Assembly: GCF_002288825.1 (NCBI RefSeq)
Contig: NZ_NSLI01000004.1
Coordinates: 308,501 to 372,500, forward strand
DNA length: 64,000 bases
From: Sphingomonas lenta
GTDB lineage: Bacteria; Pseudomonadota; Alphaproteobacteria; Sphingomonadales; Sphingomonadaceae
Direction of reading: 5' to 3'
Part shown: piece by piece, positions 1 to 8,147 of the stretch
Layout: the number at the start of each line of letters is the position of its first letter
Numbering within the stretch: the stretch's first letter is position 1
The notes under the pieces: generated by a model
The model's input: the letters and a program-made list of their open reading frames with translations, nothing else
Databases searched by the model: none
What the model was told of the DNA's origin: nothing
Translations under genes and position numbers: made by a program

Positions 1-382
1 TGAACAGGAAATCGCCCACCAGCACGCTCGCCGGGTTGCCCCAGATGATGTTGGCGGTGCGACGCCCGCGCCGGAGGTCCGACCCGTCGACCACGTCGTC
101 GTGGAGCAGCGTCGCGGTGTGGATGAACTCGACCGCGGCGGCGAGCCGGTGGTGGCGCGTCCCCGTGTAACCGATCAGCCGGGCGCTCGCGAGGGTGAGC
201 ATCGGCCGCATCCGCTTGCCGCCGCCCGCGATCAGGTGGCCGGCGAGCTCGGGGATGAGCGGGATCTCCGACTGCATCCGGTCGAGGATGACGGCGTTCA
301 CCGCGTTCATGTCGCCCTGGACGAGCGAGACCATCGGGTCGAGCGAGGGACTCCCCGAGCGAAGGCGGTGGACGGTTGCCAT
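1..382 (-). CDS. Polyprenyl (octaprenyl/decaprenyl-type) diphosphate synthase, 5' part only
   Basis: Reading the minus strand from an ATG at 382 gives MATVHRLRSG..., then an open frame that runs off the window edge. About 127 residues are visible. They include GGGKRMRP and the first aspartate-rich motif LLHDDVVDGSDLRRGR, the hallmark of trans-isoprenyl diphosphate synthases, in which the aspartates bind Mg-diphosphate. Such enzymes chain IPP units onto an allylic primer to make the side chain of ubiquinone. Without the C-terminal half the chain length cannot be judged, so octaprenyl versus decaprenyl is open. It is divergent from the chorismate mutase gene at 480, with a 97-base gap that should hold both promoters. 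Confidence 0.9.
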   Translation of the reverse strand, partial: MATVHRLRSGSPSLDPMVSLVQGDMNAVNAVILDRMQSEIPLIPELAGHLIAGGGKRMRPMLTLASARLIGYTGTRHHRLAAAVEFIHTATLLHDDVVDGSDLRRGRRTANIIWGNPASVLVGDFLF

Positions 383-479
383 ATAGCGCCGGCGATGTGG
401 CCGTTGCGTCCGTGGAACGCAAGTCTTGGCAAGGGTGGACCGATTGTCCCAGGGTGGAGAGCCAAGGGAGGACCGCGCC

Positions 480-761
480 GTGACGGACGAAACGCTGAGG
501 GGTTACCGCCGGAGCATCGACAATATCGACGCGGCGCTCGTCCACCTGCTCGCCGAACGGTTTAAGGTGACGCAAGCGGTCGGGCGCTACAAGGCCGAGA
601 CCGGGCTACCACCCGCCGATCCGGGGCGGGAGGAGGAGCAGATCGCGCGGCTGCGCCGGTTGGCGACCGAGGCGGAGCTGGACCCGGAGTTCTCCGAAAA
701 GTTCCTGCGGTTCATCATCGACGAAGTTATCAGACACCACCGGGGGATGCGCACGCCCTAA
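480..761 (+). CDS. Chorismate mutase (AroQ class)
   Basis: A 93-residue all-helical protein starting VTDETLRGYRRSIDNIDAAL. It has the AroQ pattern: an N-terminal helix with R..ID.ID..L, then LLAERF and VGRYKAETGLP, and a C-terminal helix ending in FIIDEVIRHH. The family converts chorismate to prephenate for Phe/Tyr synthesis. The GTG at 480 is chosen because AAGGGAGG lies just upstream; an in-frame ATG at 426 would add non-homologous residues. The TAA stop coincides with the left end of an inverted repeat (760-881). Single-domain length suggests a monofunctional mutase rather than a fused prephenate dehydratase. Confidence 0.88.
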   Translation: MTDETLRGYRRSIDNIDAALVHLLAERFKVTQAVGRYKAETGLPPADPGREEEQIARLRRLATEAELDPEFSEKFLRFIIDEVIRHHRGMRTP

Positions 762-881
762 CTCCCTCTCCCCTCCGGGGAGAGGGTGCCGAGCGCAGCG
801 AAGGCGGGAGAGGGGCAGTGTCGAGACGGCGGCGTACTGCCCCTCTCCCCGACCCTCTCCCCGGAGGGGAGAGGGAGTTTA
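760..881. repeat. Intergenic inverted repeat, CTCCCTCTCCCC-type
   Basis: Two arms, 760-787 and 852-880, are near-perfect inverted copies (aactccctctcccctccgg ... reverse complement), with a central segment that also carries short GC-rich palindromes. It fills the whole space between two convergent genes. The stop codons of both flanking genes, the chorismate mutase and the DUF885 protein, lie at the two ends of the element. In RNA it would fold into a long hairpin and could act as a bidirectional terminator; that role is inference. Confidence 0.85.
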
Positions 882-2690
882 GGCCATCCGCTCCGCCACC
901 AGCCGCTCCATGATCGACAGCGGCATCGCACCGTCCTTCAGCACGGCGTGGAAGCGCTTGATGTCGAACCGGTCGCCCAGCCGCTTCTGCGCCGCCTGTC
1001 GCGCGCGGACCCAGGCCATGTGGCCGACCTTGTAGCTGCACGCCTGGCCGGGCTGCGTGCAGTAGCGCTCCACTTCGCGCTGCGAGCGCGGCTCGGCGAA
1101 GCCGGTGGTCTCGACCAGGTAGCGCGTCGCGCGTGCGCGGTCCCAGCGCTTGGTGTGGATGCCCGTGTCGACCACCAGCCGCGCGGCGCGGAACAGGAAG
1201 CTCTGGAGGTAGCCCGCGCGCTCCAGCGGCGTCTTGTACGCGCCCAGCTCGTCCGCGACCTCCTCGGCGTAGAGCGCCCAGCCTTCGCTGTACGCGCCGA
1301 AGAAGCCGATCTTGCGCAAGGTCGGTATGTCCGCGCTCGTCTGCGCGGTCGAGATCTGGAGGTGATGCCCCGGATCGCCCTCGTGGTACGTCAGCGCCGG
1401 CAGCGTGTATTTCGGCCAGTCGCCCGTATCCTTGAGGTTGATGTAGTAGATCGCCGGGCGCGACCCGTCGAGCGAGGCACGGCGGTAATAGCCGTTCGAC
1501 GCCCCGTCCTGGATCTCGACCGGCACCGCCCTGATCTCGAGCGGCGTCGCCGGGATCTCGGCGAAGACGCGCGGCAGGCGGCCCTTCATGTCGCGCACGC
1601 CCTCGTTCAAAGACGCCAGCAGCTGCGCGCGGCCCTCCGGCGTGTCGGCGTAGAGCTGGTCGGGGCGCTTGTTGAGCTGCGCCAGCCGCTGGCCGACCGA
1701 CCCTTGCGTCAGCCCCTCCGCGCGCAGGATCTTGTCGAGCTCGGCGCTGATCGACGCGACCTGCTCCAGGCCCATCTGATGGACCTGCTCGGGCGTGAAG
1801 TCGGTGGTGGTCGCCTGGGCGAGCGCCACCGCGTAGATCGCGTCGCCTTGCGGCACGCGCCACACGCCGTCGCCCTCTTGGGTCTTGCCCCGCAGCTGCT
1901 GCACGAACGCGATCTGTCGGTCGAGCGCCGGGTAGACGACCGTCTCGACGGTGCGCGTGGCGCGCGGACCCCAGTCGCCCGCCACGTTCTTGGCCTTAGC
2001 GCGGGTGACGAGGCTCCTGACCATCGTGCTCTCCGCCGCGGGCTGCGAGCGGAGCTTCTTCATCTGGCCGAGCGTCAGGTCGAGCGACCAGGCGGGCGCG
2101 ACGTAACCGCGCGCGGCGTCGGCGCGCTGAACCTGCACGTCTTCGTCGAGCACGCGCGCGAACTGCCCGAGGCGCGACAGATACGCCTCCGCGTCGGTCT
2201 GCGTCTCGATCGTGTGCGTGTCGTTCAGGAAGTCGGGCGTGGAGAAGTATGCGCCGCCCTGCTGGAAGATGCGATAGGGCCGGATCGCGCTGTCGAGCTC
2301 GAACCGCGTCGGCGCGACCGTGCCGTTGCGGAGCGAGTAGAGCACGATCTCGCGGTTGAGCGCCTGCGCGGGCGAGAGGCCGGCGACCGGGAAGCGCTCC
2401 ACCTCCGCGAGCCAGCGCCGCGTGCGCGCCAAATCCTCCGCGCGCTCGGCGAGGCCGTTGCCGTCGAGCTGGTATTTGAGCTTGGCGCGCGCGCCCTTGT
2501 CGAGGCCGAGCCCGGTCGCGAACTCGGGGTTGCTGTCGACCGTGTCGTCGAAGATGCGCCCGAACAGCGCATTGAGCCGCGCGTCCGGGGTGCCTTGCGC
2601 GAAGGCGTGGGAAGGCGCGAGCGCCGCGCCGACGCTGGCAGCGGTGCCGTAGAGGAAGTGGCGACGGTCCAGGGTCAAGACCCTCTCCAA
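879..2690 (-). CDS. DUF885-family exported peptidase-like protein
   Basis: 603 residues. The N-terminus has a twin-arginine-like signal (LDRRHFLYG, then GAALAPSHAFAQ), so export is likely. Residues about 436-443 read HEGDPGHH, the conserved HExxGHH-type metal motif of DUF885 proteins, which are presumed zinc metallopeptidase relatives. Sphingomonads commonly carry several such proteins; their substrates are unknown. The start at 2690 keeps the signal sequence intact. The stop codon falls at the right-hand end of the 760-881 inverted repeat. It is transcribed away from the Rrf2 gene and separated from it by another repeat. Confidence 0.88.
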   Translation of the reverse strand: MERVLTLDRRHFLYGTAASVGAALAPSHAFAQGTPDARLNALFGRIFDDTVDSNPEFATGLGLDKGARAKLKYQLDGNGLAERAEDLARTRRWLAEVERFPVAGLSPAQALNREIVLYSLRNGTVAPTRFELDSAIRPYRIFQQGGAYFSTPDFLNDTHTIETQTDAEAYLSRLGQFARVLDEDVQVQRADAARGYVAPAWSLDLTLGQMKKLRSQPAAESTMVRSLVTRAKAKNVAGDWGPRATRTVETVVYPALDRQIAFVQQLRGKTQEGDGVWRVPQGDAIYAVALAQATTTDFTPEQVHQMGLEQVASISAELDKILRAEGLTQGSVGQRLAQLNKRPDQLYADTPEGRAQLLASLNEGVRDMKGRLPRVFAEIPATPLEIRAVPVEIQDGASNGYYRRASLDGSRPAIYYINLKDTGDWPKYTLPALTYHEGDPGHHLQISTAQTSADIPTLRKIGFFGAYSEGWALYAEEVADELGAYKTPLERAGYLQSFLFRAARLVVDTGIHTKRWDRARATRYLVETTGFAEPRSQREVERYCTQPGQACSYKVGHMAWVRARQAAQKRLGDRFDIKRFHAVLKDGAMPLSIMERLVAERMA

Positions 2691-2765
2691 TGTCGTTGGG
2701 GAAGTCCTTTCACGGCAAAGCGCCGGAACGCAATAGGTTAGCGGGCACGCCTATCTAGTTCCAAC

Positions 2766-2900
2766 CGTCACCCCGGACTTGTTCCGGGGTCCATCGCTGT
2801 CCGGGCGAACCGCCCGCGAGCATAGGGACGGACGTCGGTGCGTACCCTCGAACGGATCGCGTGCGCGACGATGGACCCCGGAACAAGTCCGGGGTGACGA
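2766..2900. repeat. CCCCGGACTTGTTCCGGGG-type intergenic repeat (copy 1)
   Basis: Terminal arms gtcaccccggacttgttccg and its inverted copy enclose about 80 bases. The same family recurs at 16541, 33958, 45839, 53078 and 60415. It lies between the 5' end of the DUF885 gene and the 3' end of the Rrf2 gene. Confidence 0.85.
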
Positions 2901-2922
2901 AGAGGGCGGTGAGAAAAGGCCC

Positions 2923-3354
2923 TTACGCCGCCGCCAGATCCTGCGCCGTCGCGTCCGCCAGGCTGGTGCCGTCCAGGATGCGCGCCGTCTCGTCGCGGAC
3001 GCGCAGCATCGCGTGGCGGATCGCGCAGTCGGCCTCCGACTTGCAGTCGGCGCAGCGGCGGTACGCGGTGCGGCTGACGCAGGGGACGAGCGCCAGCGGT
3101 CCCTCGATCACGCGGATGATCTCGCCCATGGAGACGAGGTGCGGCGGCTTGGCGAGCAGGTAGCCGCCCATCTTGCCGCGGTGCGACACCAGGAACCCCG
3201 CCTCGCGCAGGTCGGCCAGGATCAGCTCCAGGAACTTGCGCGGCACGTTCGCCTCCGCGGCGATGCGCGTCATCGGCACGGGCGCGCAACCCGCGGGCTG
3301 TTCGGCCAGGAACAGCATGGCGCGAAGGGCATAGCGGGAACGCTGGGTCAACAT
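2923..3354 (-). CDS. Rrf2-family transcriptional regulator
   Basis: 143 residues. It opens with MLTQRSRYALRAMLFLAE, the winged-helix start typical of Rrf2 proteins, followed by the recognition helix VPRKFLELILADLREAGFLVSHRGKMGGY (cited in part). Three to four cysteines cluster at residues about 92-113 (VPCVSR, CADCKSEADC), matching the Fe-S or redox-sensing segment of IscR/NsrR/RsrR-type regulators, although spacing differs from classic IscR. It therefore probably binds DNA in response to Fe-S or redox state. No isc/suf genes adjoin it, so the regulon cannot be named. An AT-rich stretch (3362-3380) just upstream may be its promoter or operator. Confidence 0.85.
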   Translation of the reverse strand: MLTQRSRYALRAMLFLAEQPAGCAPVPMTRIAAEANVPRKFLELILADLREAGFLVSHRGKMGGYLLAKPPHLVSMGEIIRVIEGPLALVPCVSRTAYRRCADCKSEADCAIRHAMLRVRDETARILDGTSLADATAQDLAAA

Positions 3355-3397
3355 GCGTCCCCTATTAAGCTTATAATATGGCGGGGGAAAGGCGGCG

Positions 3398-3426
3398 TTG
3401 CGCTCGCTTGCGCCTTTTCCTATATC
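3398..3426 (+). promoter_or_regulatory. Probable sigma-70 promoter of ssrA
   Basis: TTGCGC at 3398-3403 and TATATC at 3421-3426 are separated by exactly 17 bases, which would start transcription near 3433, just before the acceptor piece of the tmRNA. Inferred from spacing and similarity to consensus only. Confidence 0.5.
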
Positions 3427-3432
3427 GGTTTC

Positions 3433-3718
3433 GCCGGGTTCGCCCGGCTATGGCGATAAACTGCGGCGTTCAATAGACGCAGCGGACCCGGGGGCGGTAC
3501 CCGGCGGCTCCACCACCTGAGCCGAGCCACTGGGCCAGCACGCGTGAAGCGTGCCGGCCGAGCGGCTCAGCTGGAGGGGCCGAACTAGGATCGACGTGTG
3601 TTGAAAAGCGCTGTTTTCGCCCGGAATGGGACCACCGCAACGGCCCATATCACAAGTGCCAACGACAACGAGGCGCTCGCGATTGCCGCGTAATCTGGAC
3701 CTCACGGTTTAGATTACA
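3433..3718 (+). ncRNA. ssrA: tmRNA, two-piece circularly permuted alphaproteobacterial type
   Basis: The acceptor piece comes first: a T-arm (stem CCGGG/CCCGG at 3488-3504), then CGGCTCC plus ACCA ending at 3515. A removable spacer (3516-3575) follows, and then the coding piece starting GGGGCCG at 3576. GGGGCCG pairs with CGGCTCC to give a 7-bp acceptor stem with G-U at the third pair, the alanine identity element. The tag frame at 3658-3693 encodes ANDNEALAIAA and a TAA stop, the ANDN...AA pattern of alphaproteobacteria. A hairpin GTAATCT (3690-3696) / AGATTAC (3711-3717) includes the stop codon. It rescues stalled ribosomes together with SmpB. The exact 5' and 3' ends are estimates. Confidence 0.93.
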
Positions 3719-3868
3719 TCGGACAAAAGCGCGGTTCGGGCCGCACCGGGCAACAGAAGCGGATACCGGCGGCCGCCGGGGGGGCCGAGCAACAGAACCC
3801 CCCGGACCTTTGAAGTCTCGGAGCACCGAGCGACAGAAGCTCCCCGCTTTCCGCGGTTCCGTCGCTTC
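3719..3868. other. Non-coding stretch after ssrA with a repeated C(A/G)ACAGAA motif
   Basis: No convincing ORF. The motif C(A/G)ACAGAA(G/C)C occurs at 3751, 3790 and 3831, about 40 bases apart, each within or next to GC-rich self-complementary segments. It could be the ssrA terminator region or a degenerate repeat. Confidence 0.4.
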
Positions 3869-4591
3869 TTATCCCGTCACCGCGCGCGTCGCCGCCAGCC
3901 CCGGTCCGCTCCAGGCGAGCGGCTCGATGAGCAACTGCACCGCCGCAAACACGCCCAGCCCCCAGCGATAGGCCGGGTGCACGGAGCCCCGCATGCGAAG
4001 GTCGCGGACCATGGCGACGAGCGCGTAGAGCATCAGCACCGCGAAGACCGCGTGGAGGTTCCACCGCCCGAGCAGCGGCATGGGGAGCAGCCGACCGATC
4101 GCCGGGCCCATCAGCACCAGCATGCCGCACAGCATCAGCCGCTTGTGCCAGCCCGCGTCGCGCCGCATCGCCACCGCCGCGGCCGTCAACCCGCCGAAGG
4201 TGAGCAGGTGGCCGACGTTCATGAACAGGAACACGTTGGGCGGAAAAAAGGGCGGCACGGTCCCGCGCCGATAGGACGACATCATGATCGCCAGCCCCAT
4301 CCACACGACGAACACGGCATAGGCCGCCGACAGCATGCCCAGCCGCCGGTGCGTCGCGACGTCGCCGGACGCCACCAGCCAGCTCTGCGCCACGAACAGC
4401 GCCACCCAGCCCATGAACGTCGCGCCGTGCAGATGGACGAGCCAGGTGGCGCGTCCCAGGTCGACGCGGCCCAGCAGCGCGTGCGAGCCGAAGCCCAGCA
4501 CCACCGTCGCGCCGATCGCGATCGCCATCCCGAAAAAGAACCGCCGTTCCGCCTCCAGCGGATCGCGGCGTGCGAACGCGACGGTCGCCAT
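3869..4591 (-). CDS. Multi-pass membrane protein, function unknown
   Basis: 240 residues starting MATVAFARRDPLEAERRFFF. About seven hydrophobic segments are visible, separated by short loops rich in His and Arg (LVHLHGATFMGW, ATHRRLG, MNVGHLLTF, GWHKRLM, RWNLHAV). The regularly placed intramembrane histidines resemble those of heme-binding or DUF2306-like membrane proteins, but I cannot name the family firmly. The ATG at 4591 is chosen because AAAAGGGGG lies just upstream; the longer frame back to 4894 has no membrane-protein character. Confidence 0.7.
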   Translation of the reverse strand: MATVAFARRDPLEAERRFFFGMAIAIGATVVLGFGSHALLGRVDLGRATWLVHLHGATFMGWVALFVAQSWLVASGDVATHRRLGMLSAAYAVFVVWMGLAIMMSSYRRGTVPPFFPPNVFLFMNVGHLLTFGGLTAAAVAMRRDAGWHKRLMLCGMLVLMGPAIGRLLPMPLLGRWNLHAVFAVLMLYALVAMVRDLRMRGSVHPAYRWGLGVFAAVQLLIEPLAWSGPGLAATRAVTG

Positions 4592-4731
4592 GGTCGAACC
4601 CCCTTTTAGTCCAGCTAGTCTCCGGTCGGGGCGACCCCATGACGCCGGACGGGGCCGCGCGCATCGAGCCTGCGACGGGAAGGCGACGGAAGCGCGTCGG
4701 CGGGGGTCGCCCTCTTCGCGATATGGGCGGC

Positions 4732-4881
4732 TCAGCCCCGCGGAGGCCTTCGCGCGGCCAGCGCCGCCTCGATGCGCTCGATCAGCTCGCGGATGCCGGG
4801 CGCCGCCGCGTCGTCGCGCGCTGGCTCGGGCGCCCGCATCTTGGCGCATACGCGCGCGAACGCTCGTGGGTCGTGCAGCAT
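4732..4881 (-). CDS. Possible small hypothetical protein (49 aa)
   Basis: An ATG at 4881 opens a 49-codon frame, MLHDPRAFARVCAKMRAPEP... ending IEAALAARRPPRG. Its composition (helical ELIERIEAAL segment, balanced charges) looks more protein-like than the competing frames here. There is no strong ribosome binding site and no recognised family, so it may not be a gene. It lies 140 bases upstream of, and codirectional with, the membrane protein gene. Confidence 0.3.
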   Translation of the reverse strand: MLHDPRAFARVCAKMRAPEPARDDAAAPGIRELIERIEAALAARRPPRG

Positions 4882-5082
4882 GGTCCCGAGCCATGCGGTT
4901 GAAAGGTTAACGACCCCTCACCGGCGGCGCCCGTCCCGCGCGCTCGTCGCCCCGTCGTGCCGATCGGCCGGGTTCGTCGCCCTTCCGTCCGGTACGTCGC
5001 ACGCCGCCTGACCGCGGCGGCGCTCCCTCCTACCGGGCCGCCGACAGCCGAACGCCGGCTGCCCAGACAGGAAGGATCGACC

Positions 5083-5664
5083 ATGCGTTTCACCACCATC
5101 GCTCTCGCCGCCGCGACGCTGGCCGCGACCCCCGCCGCCGCGCAGGACTTCACGGGGCCGCGCCTCGAAGCGAATATCGGCTATGACCGGCTCGACGCCG
5201 ACACCGGCGTCGCCGGCGCGCCCGACCACGCCGAAGGCCTGCGCCTGGGCGCGGCCGTCGGCTACGACGTGGCGCTGGGCCCGAACTTCACGATCGGCGC
5301 GGAGGCGGGGATCGGCTGGAGCCTGGACGATCGCGAGCGCGCCGCGGTGGGCACGAGCCGGGTAGGCATCGACAGCGGGCGCGACATCGACGTGTCGCTG
5401 CGCCTGGGCGCCCGCGTCGCGCCGCGCACCCTGCTCTACGCCAAGGCGGGCTGGGCCAACACCCGGTTCGAGGGCGAGGTCCGGAACGCGAGCGGCGCGC
5501 TCGTATCGCGGGTGCGCGGGGACGAGGACGGCTATCGCCTGGGCGCCGGTGTCGAGCAGGCGCTCGGCCGCCGCCTCTTCGTCAAGGGCGAGTACCGCTA
5601 CACGAACTATGGCGACGACCTCGAACGCCACCAGGCGCTGGTCGGCTTCGGCGTCCGCTTCTGA
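5083..5664 (+). CDS. Outer-membrane beta-barrel protein (opacity/OmpA-like porin fold)
   Basis: 193 residues. A clear signal peptide, MRFTTIALAAATLAATPAAAQ, is followed by alternating beta-strand sequence (LEANIGYDRL, LRLGAAVGYDV, FTIGAEAGIGW, LYAKAGWANTRF, FVKGEYRYTNYG) and a terminal aromatic VGFGVRF, the usual C-terminal signature for BAM-mediated insertion. This matches the small 8-stranded opacity-type barrels common in alphaproteobacteria. The function may be structural or adhesive. The ATG at 5083 has AGGAAGGA upstream. Confidence 0.88.
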   Translation: MRFTTIALAAATLAATPAAAQDFTGPRLEANIGYDRLDADTGVAGAPDHAEGLRLGAAVGYDVALGPNFTIGAEAGIGWSLDDRERAAVGTSRVGIDSGRDIDVSLRLGARVAPRTLLYAKAGWANTRFEGEVRNASGALVSRVRGDEDGYRLGAGVEQALGRRLFVKGEYRYTNYGDDLERHQALVGFGVRF

Positions 5665-5769
5665 GCCAGGCGACCGAAGCTCGGGCGAACGATCCACTAT
5701 CTGGCGTTCGCCCGCAGCCGTGCTAATCCGTCGTTCCGGCCTAACCGCCGCAACGAGGGAGAGAACAGG

Positions 5770-8079
5770 GTGGCGCGACTGATCCAGGGAACCGCGGGCG
5801 GCGACACGTTGTACGGGGAGACGGGCGATACGCTCGACGGCGCCGCCGGCGACGACACGTACATCATCTACGACCCCAGCGCGGTGATCTTCGACGCCTT
5901 CAACGCGGGGAACGGCGGGTACGATCGCGTCCTCACCTTCGTCAGCTTCGACATCGGCGAGACGGCGCAGGTGGAGGTGCTGTCGACGGCAGACAACGCG
6001 GGCGTCCAGCCGCTCGACCTCGCGGGCAACGGCGGCACGCAGGTCATCGTCGGAAATTACGGCGCCAACGTCCTGCGCAGTCGCGGCGGTGGCGACACGT
6101 TGTACGGGCTGAGAGGCGACGACACCTACTACGTCTCCGCCGGGGACCGCGTCGTGGAGAATGGCGGCGAAGGCGTCGACTTCGTCTATGTCGGGACGAG
6201 CTACGCGCTGGACGCGGGCTCGTCGATCGAATGGCTCGGATCCGTCGCGCCGAACGCCGACCTCGCCGCCAACCTGACCGGCAACGCGCTCACGCAGACG
6301 ATCGTCGGTTCCGGCGGGGCCGACGTGCTCGACGGCAGGGGCGGGGCGGATACGCTGATCGGCCTCGGCGGGAACGACACCTATCGCGTGTACGGTCCGG
6401 CCGACGCCGTGGTCGAGGCCGTCAACGGCGGCGTCGACACCGTCTACACCAGCGGGAATTTCTACCTCGCCGGCGGCGCGTCGATCGAAACGGTGTCGGC
6501 CGCGGATCAGGGGCTCTCCTCGTCCATGTACCTGCTCGGCAACGAGCTGGATCAGCGCATGATCGGCGACTACGGCGCCAACACCCTGAACGGCGGCGGC
6601 AGCAGGGGCGGCGACACGCTGGTCGGGCTGCGCGGCGACGACACCTACCGCATCTTCGGGCAGAACGACGTCGTGGTCGAGGCCGCGGGCGAGGGTGCGG
6701 ACACCATCTACACCAGCGGGAACTACCGCCTGGCCGCCGGCGTCGAGGTGGAGGTCCTCTCGTCCTGGTCGCACATCGCCACGACGGGCATCAACCTGAC
6801 CGGCAACGAGCTCGGCAACGTCGTCATCGGCACCTACGGCGTCAACGTCCTCGACGGCGGCGGGGGCGCCGACACGCTGATCGGCCTGGAAGGCGGCGAC
6901 GTGTTCCGCTTCACCGCCGCGCCGGTGGCGGGAAGCGTGACGACGGTCCGCGACTACGGCGTCGGCGTCGACGTCGTCCTGCTCGACTCGCGGGCCTTCA
7001 CGCAGCTGGCCGACGGCGTGCTCGCGCCCGGGGCGCTCGCCTATGGCGCGGCGGCGGCGGACGCCGACGACCGCATCGTCTATGACGCCTCGACCGGCGC
7101 GCTCTCCTACGACGCCGACGGGAACGGGTCGGGCGCGGCGATCCAGTTCGCCCGGCTGCCCACGAACGTCGCGCTCTCCGACCTGCGCATCGTCGTGGCG
7201 AGCGTCCCGCCCGAGCAGCTGACGACCAACACGCCGGGAACCTACCTGATCGGCGACGCGGTCGGGCAGGGCACGGCCATCCCCTCCTCCGTGACCAACG
7301 TCACCTTCAATCCTTATGGGATCGGCTATTATTTCGACCTGGTGTTCGGCGCGAGCACCTCGAACGGGGCCGTGCCGTCCATCCGCTTCACGGGGCCGGA
7401 CTTGCCGGGCAGGCTCGACTTCTCCCAGCTGCGGCAAGGCGTGGTGACGCGCCCCGACCAGGGCTATTCGACGGCCGCGGGCCAGCTCCTGCTCGCGGAG
7501 CCGCCGGCCCCCTCCGGCCCGACCGCGCCCTTCCCGTCGGCGGTCGTCGGGACCGCGTTCGACGACGTGATCGACCGGATCGTGGGGAACGGGTTCGGGG
7601 TCGGCACGGTGACCGGCGGGGCCGGGAACGACTTCATACGCGGCGCGAGGCTGGCGGACGGCGGCGCCGGCGACGACCGCCTGTTCGCGACGATCAGCAC
7701 CACGCTGACGGGCGGCGCCGGCGCCGACCTGTTCGACCTGCCGATCCGCACACGCCAGCCGGGAACCAACTCCGGCAGCGCGTTCAACGTCGTGACGGAC
7801 TTCAACCCGGCCGAGGACAGGATCAACCTCGTCCTGAACTATAGCGGGGGGCTGCTGCCCGTCGATCTGGTTCCCGGCCCCGTCTCGGCCAGCCAGTTCT
7901 ACGCCGGCACCGCGCCCACCAGCCCCGACCAGCGCATCTTCTACAACACGGCCACGGGCGAGCTCAGCTTCCTGGTCCGCGGCAACGCCGGGTCGGCGGC
8001 CGGCGAGATACCCGTGTTCGCCAGGCTGCCCGCGAACCTGGACCTGACGGCGGACGACTTCACCTTCGTGCTGGTCTGA
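5770..8079 (+). CDS. Large RTX-like (hemolysin-type calcium-binding repeat) secreted protein
   Basis: 769 residues from a GTG at 5770 with GAGGGAGAG upstream. Short glycine/aspartate repeats (GGADTLIGLGGNDTYRV, GGDTLVGLRGDDTYRI) match calcium-binding beta-roll nonapeptides. They are embedded in four larger modules beginning with (L)xGNxxxQxxIGxYGxN at residues about 84, 169, 255 and 343. No N-terminal signal peptide is seen, and the C-terminus ends DDFTFVLV, a hydrophobic tail typical of type I secretion substrates. A second RTX-like segment lies at residues about 590-660. No T1SS transporter or catalytic domain is present nearby, so it may be structural, adhesive or biofilm-related. Confidence 0.85.
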   Translation: MARLIQGTAGGDTLYGETGDTLDGAAGDDTYIIYDPSAVIFDAFNAGNGGYDRVLTFVSFDIGETAQVEVLSTADNAGVQPLDLAGNGGTQVIVGNYGANVLRSRGGGDTLYGLRGDDTYYVSAGDRVVENGGEGVDFVYVGTSYALDAGSSIEWLGSVAPNADLAANLTGNALTQTIVGSGGADVLDGRGGADTLIGLGGNDTYRVYGPADAVVEAVNGGVDTVYTSGNFYLAGGASIETVSAADQGLSSSMYLLGNELDQRMIGDYGANTLNGGGSRGGDTLVGLRGDDTYRIFGQNDVVVEAAGEGADTIYTSGNYRLAAGVEVEVLSSWSHIATTGINLTGNELGNVVIGTYGVNVLDGGGGADTLIGLEGGDVFRFTAAPVAGSVTTVRDYGVGVDVVLLDSRAFTQLADGVLAPGALAYGAAAADADDRIVYDASTGALSYDADGNGSGAAIQFARLPTNVALSDLRIVVASVPPEQLTTNTPGTYLIGDAVGQGTAIPSSVTNVTFNPYGIGYYFDLVFGASTSNGAVPSIRFTGPDLPGRLDFSQLRQGVVTRPDQGYSTAAGQLLLAEPPAPSGPTAPFPSAVVGTAFDDVIDRIVGNGFGVGTVTGGAGNDFIRGARLADGGAGDDRLFATISTTLTGGAGADLFDLPIRTRQPGTNSGSAFNVVTDFNPAEDRINLVLNYSGGLLPVDLVPGPVSASQFYAGTAPTSPDQRIFYNTATGELSFLVRGNAGSAAGEIPVFARLPANLDLTADDFTFVLV

Positions 8080-8147
8080 TCCTCCCCTCTTGGTGGTCGC
8101 GCCGGACGTGCTAACGTGTCGGACGACCACGACGGAGGAGCGACGGC

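Noticed and set aside
3448..3705. An 85-codon minus-strand frame over ssrA
   Set aside because: Overlaps the tmRNA, whose acceptor stem and tag are unambiguous.
3751..3840. CRISPR-like spaced repeats after ssrA
   Set aside because: Only three short 10-base motifs with unequal surroundings; repeats are far too short for CRISPR.
4918..8130. A 1070-codon open frame antisense to the RTX-like gene
   Set aside because: It is a GC-driven shadow: no family motifs and Arg/Val/Ala-rich composition, while the opposite strand has clear repeats.
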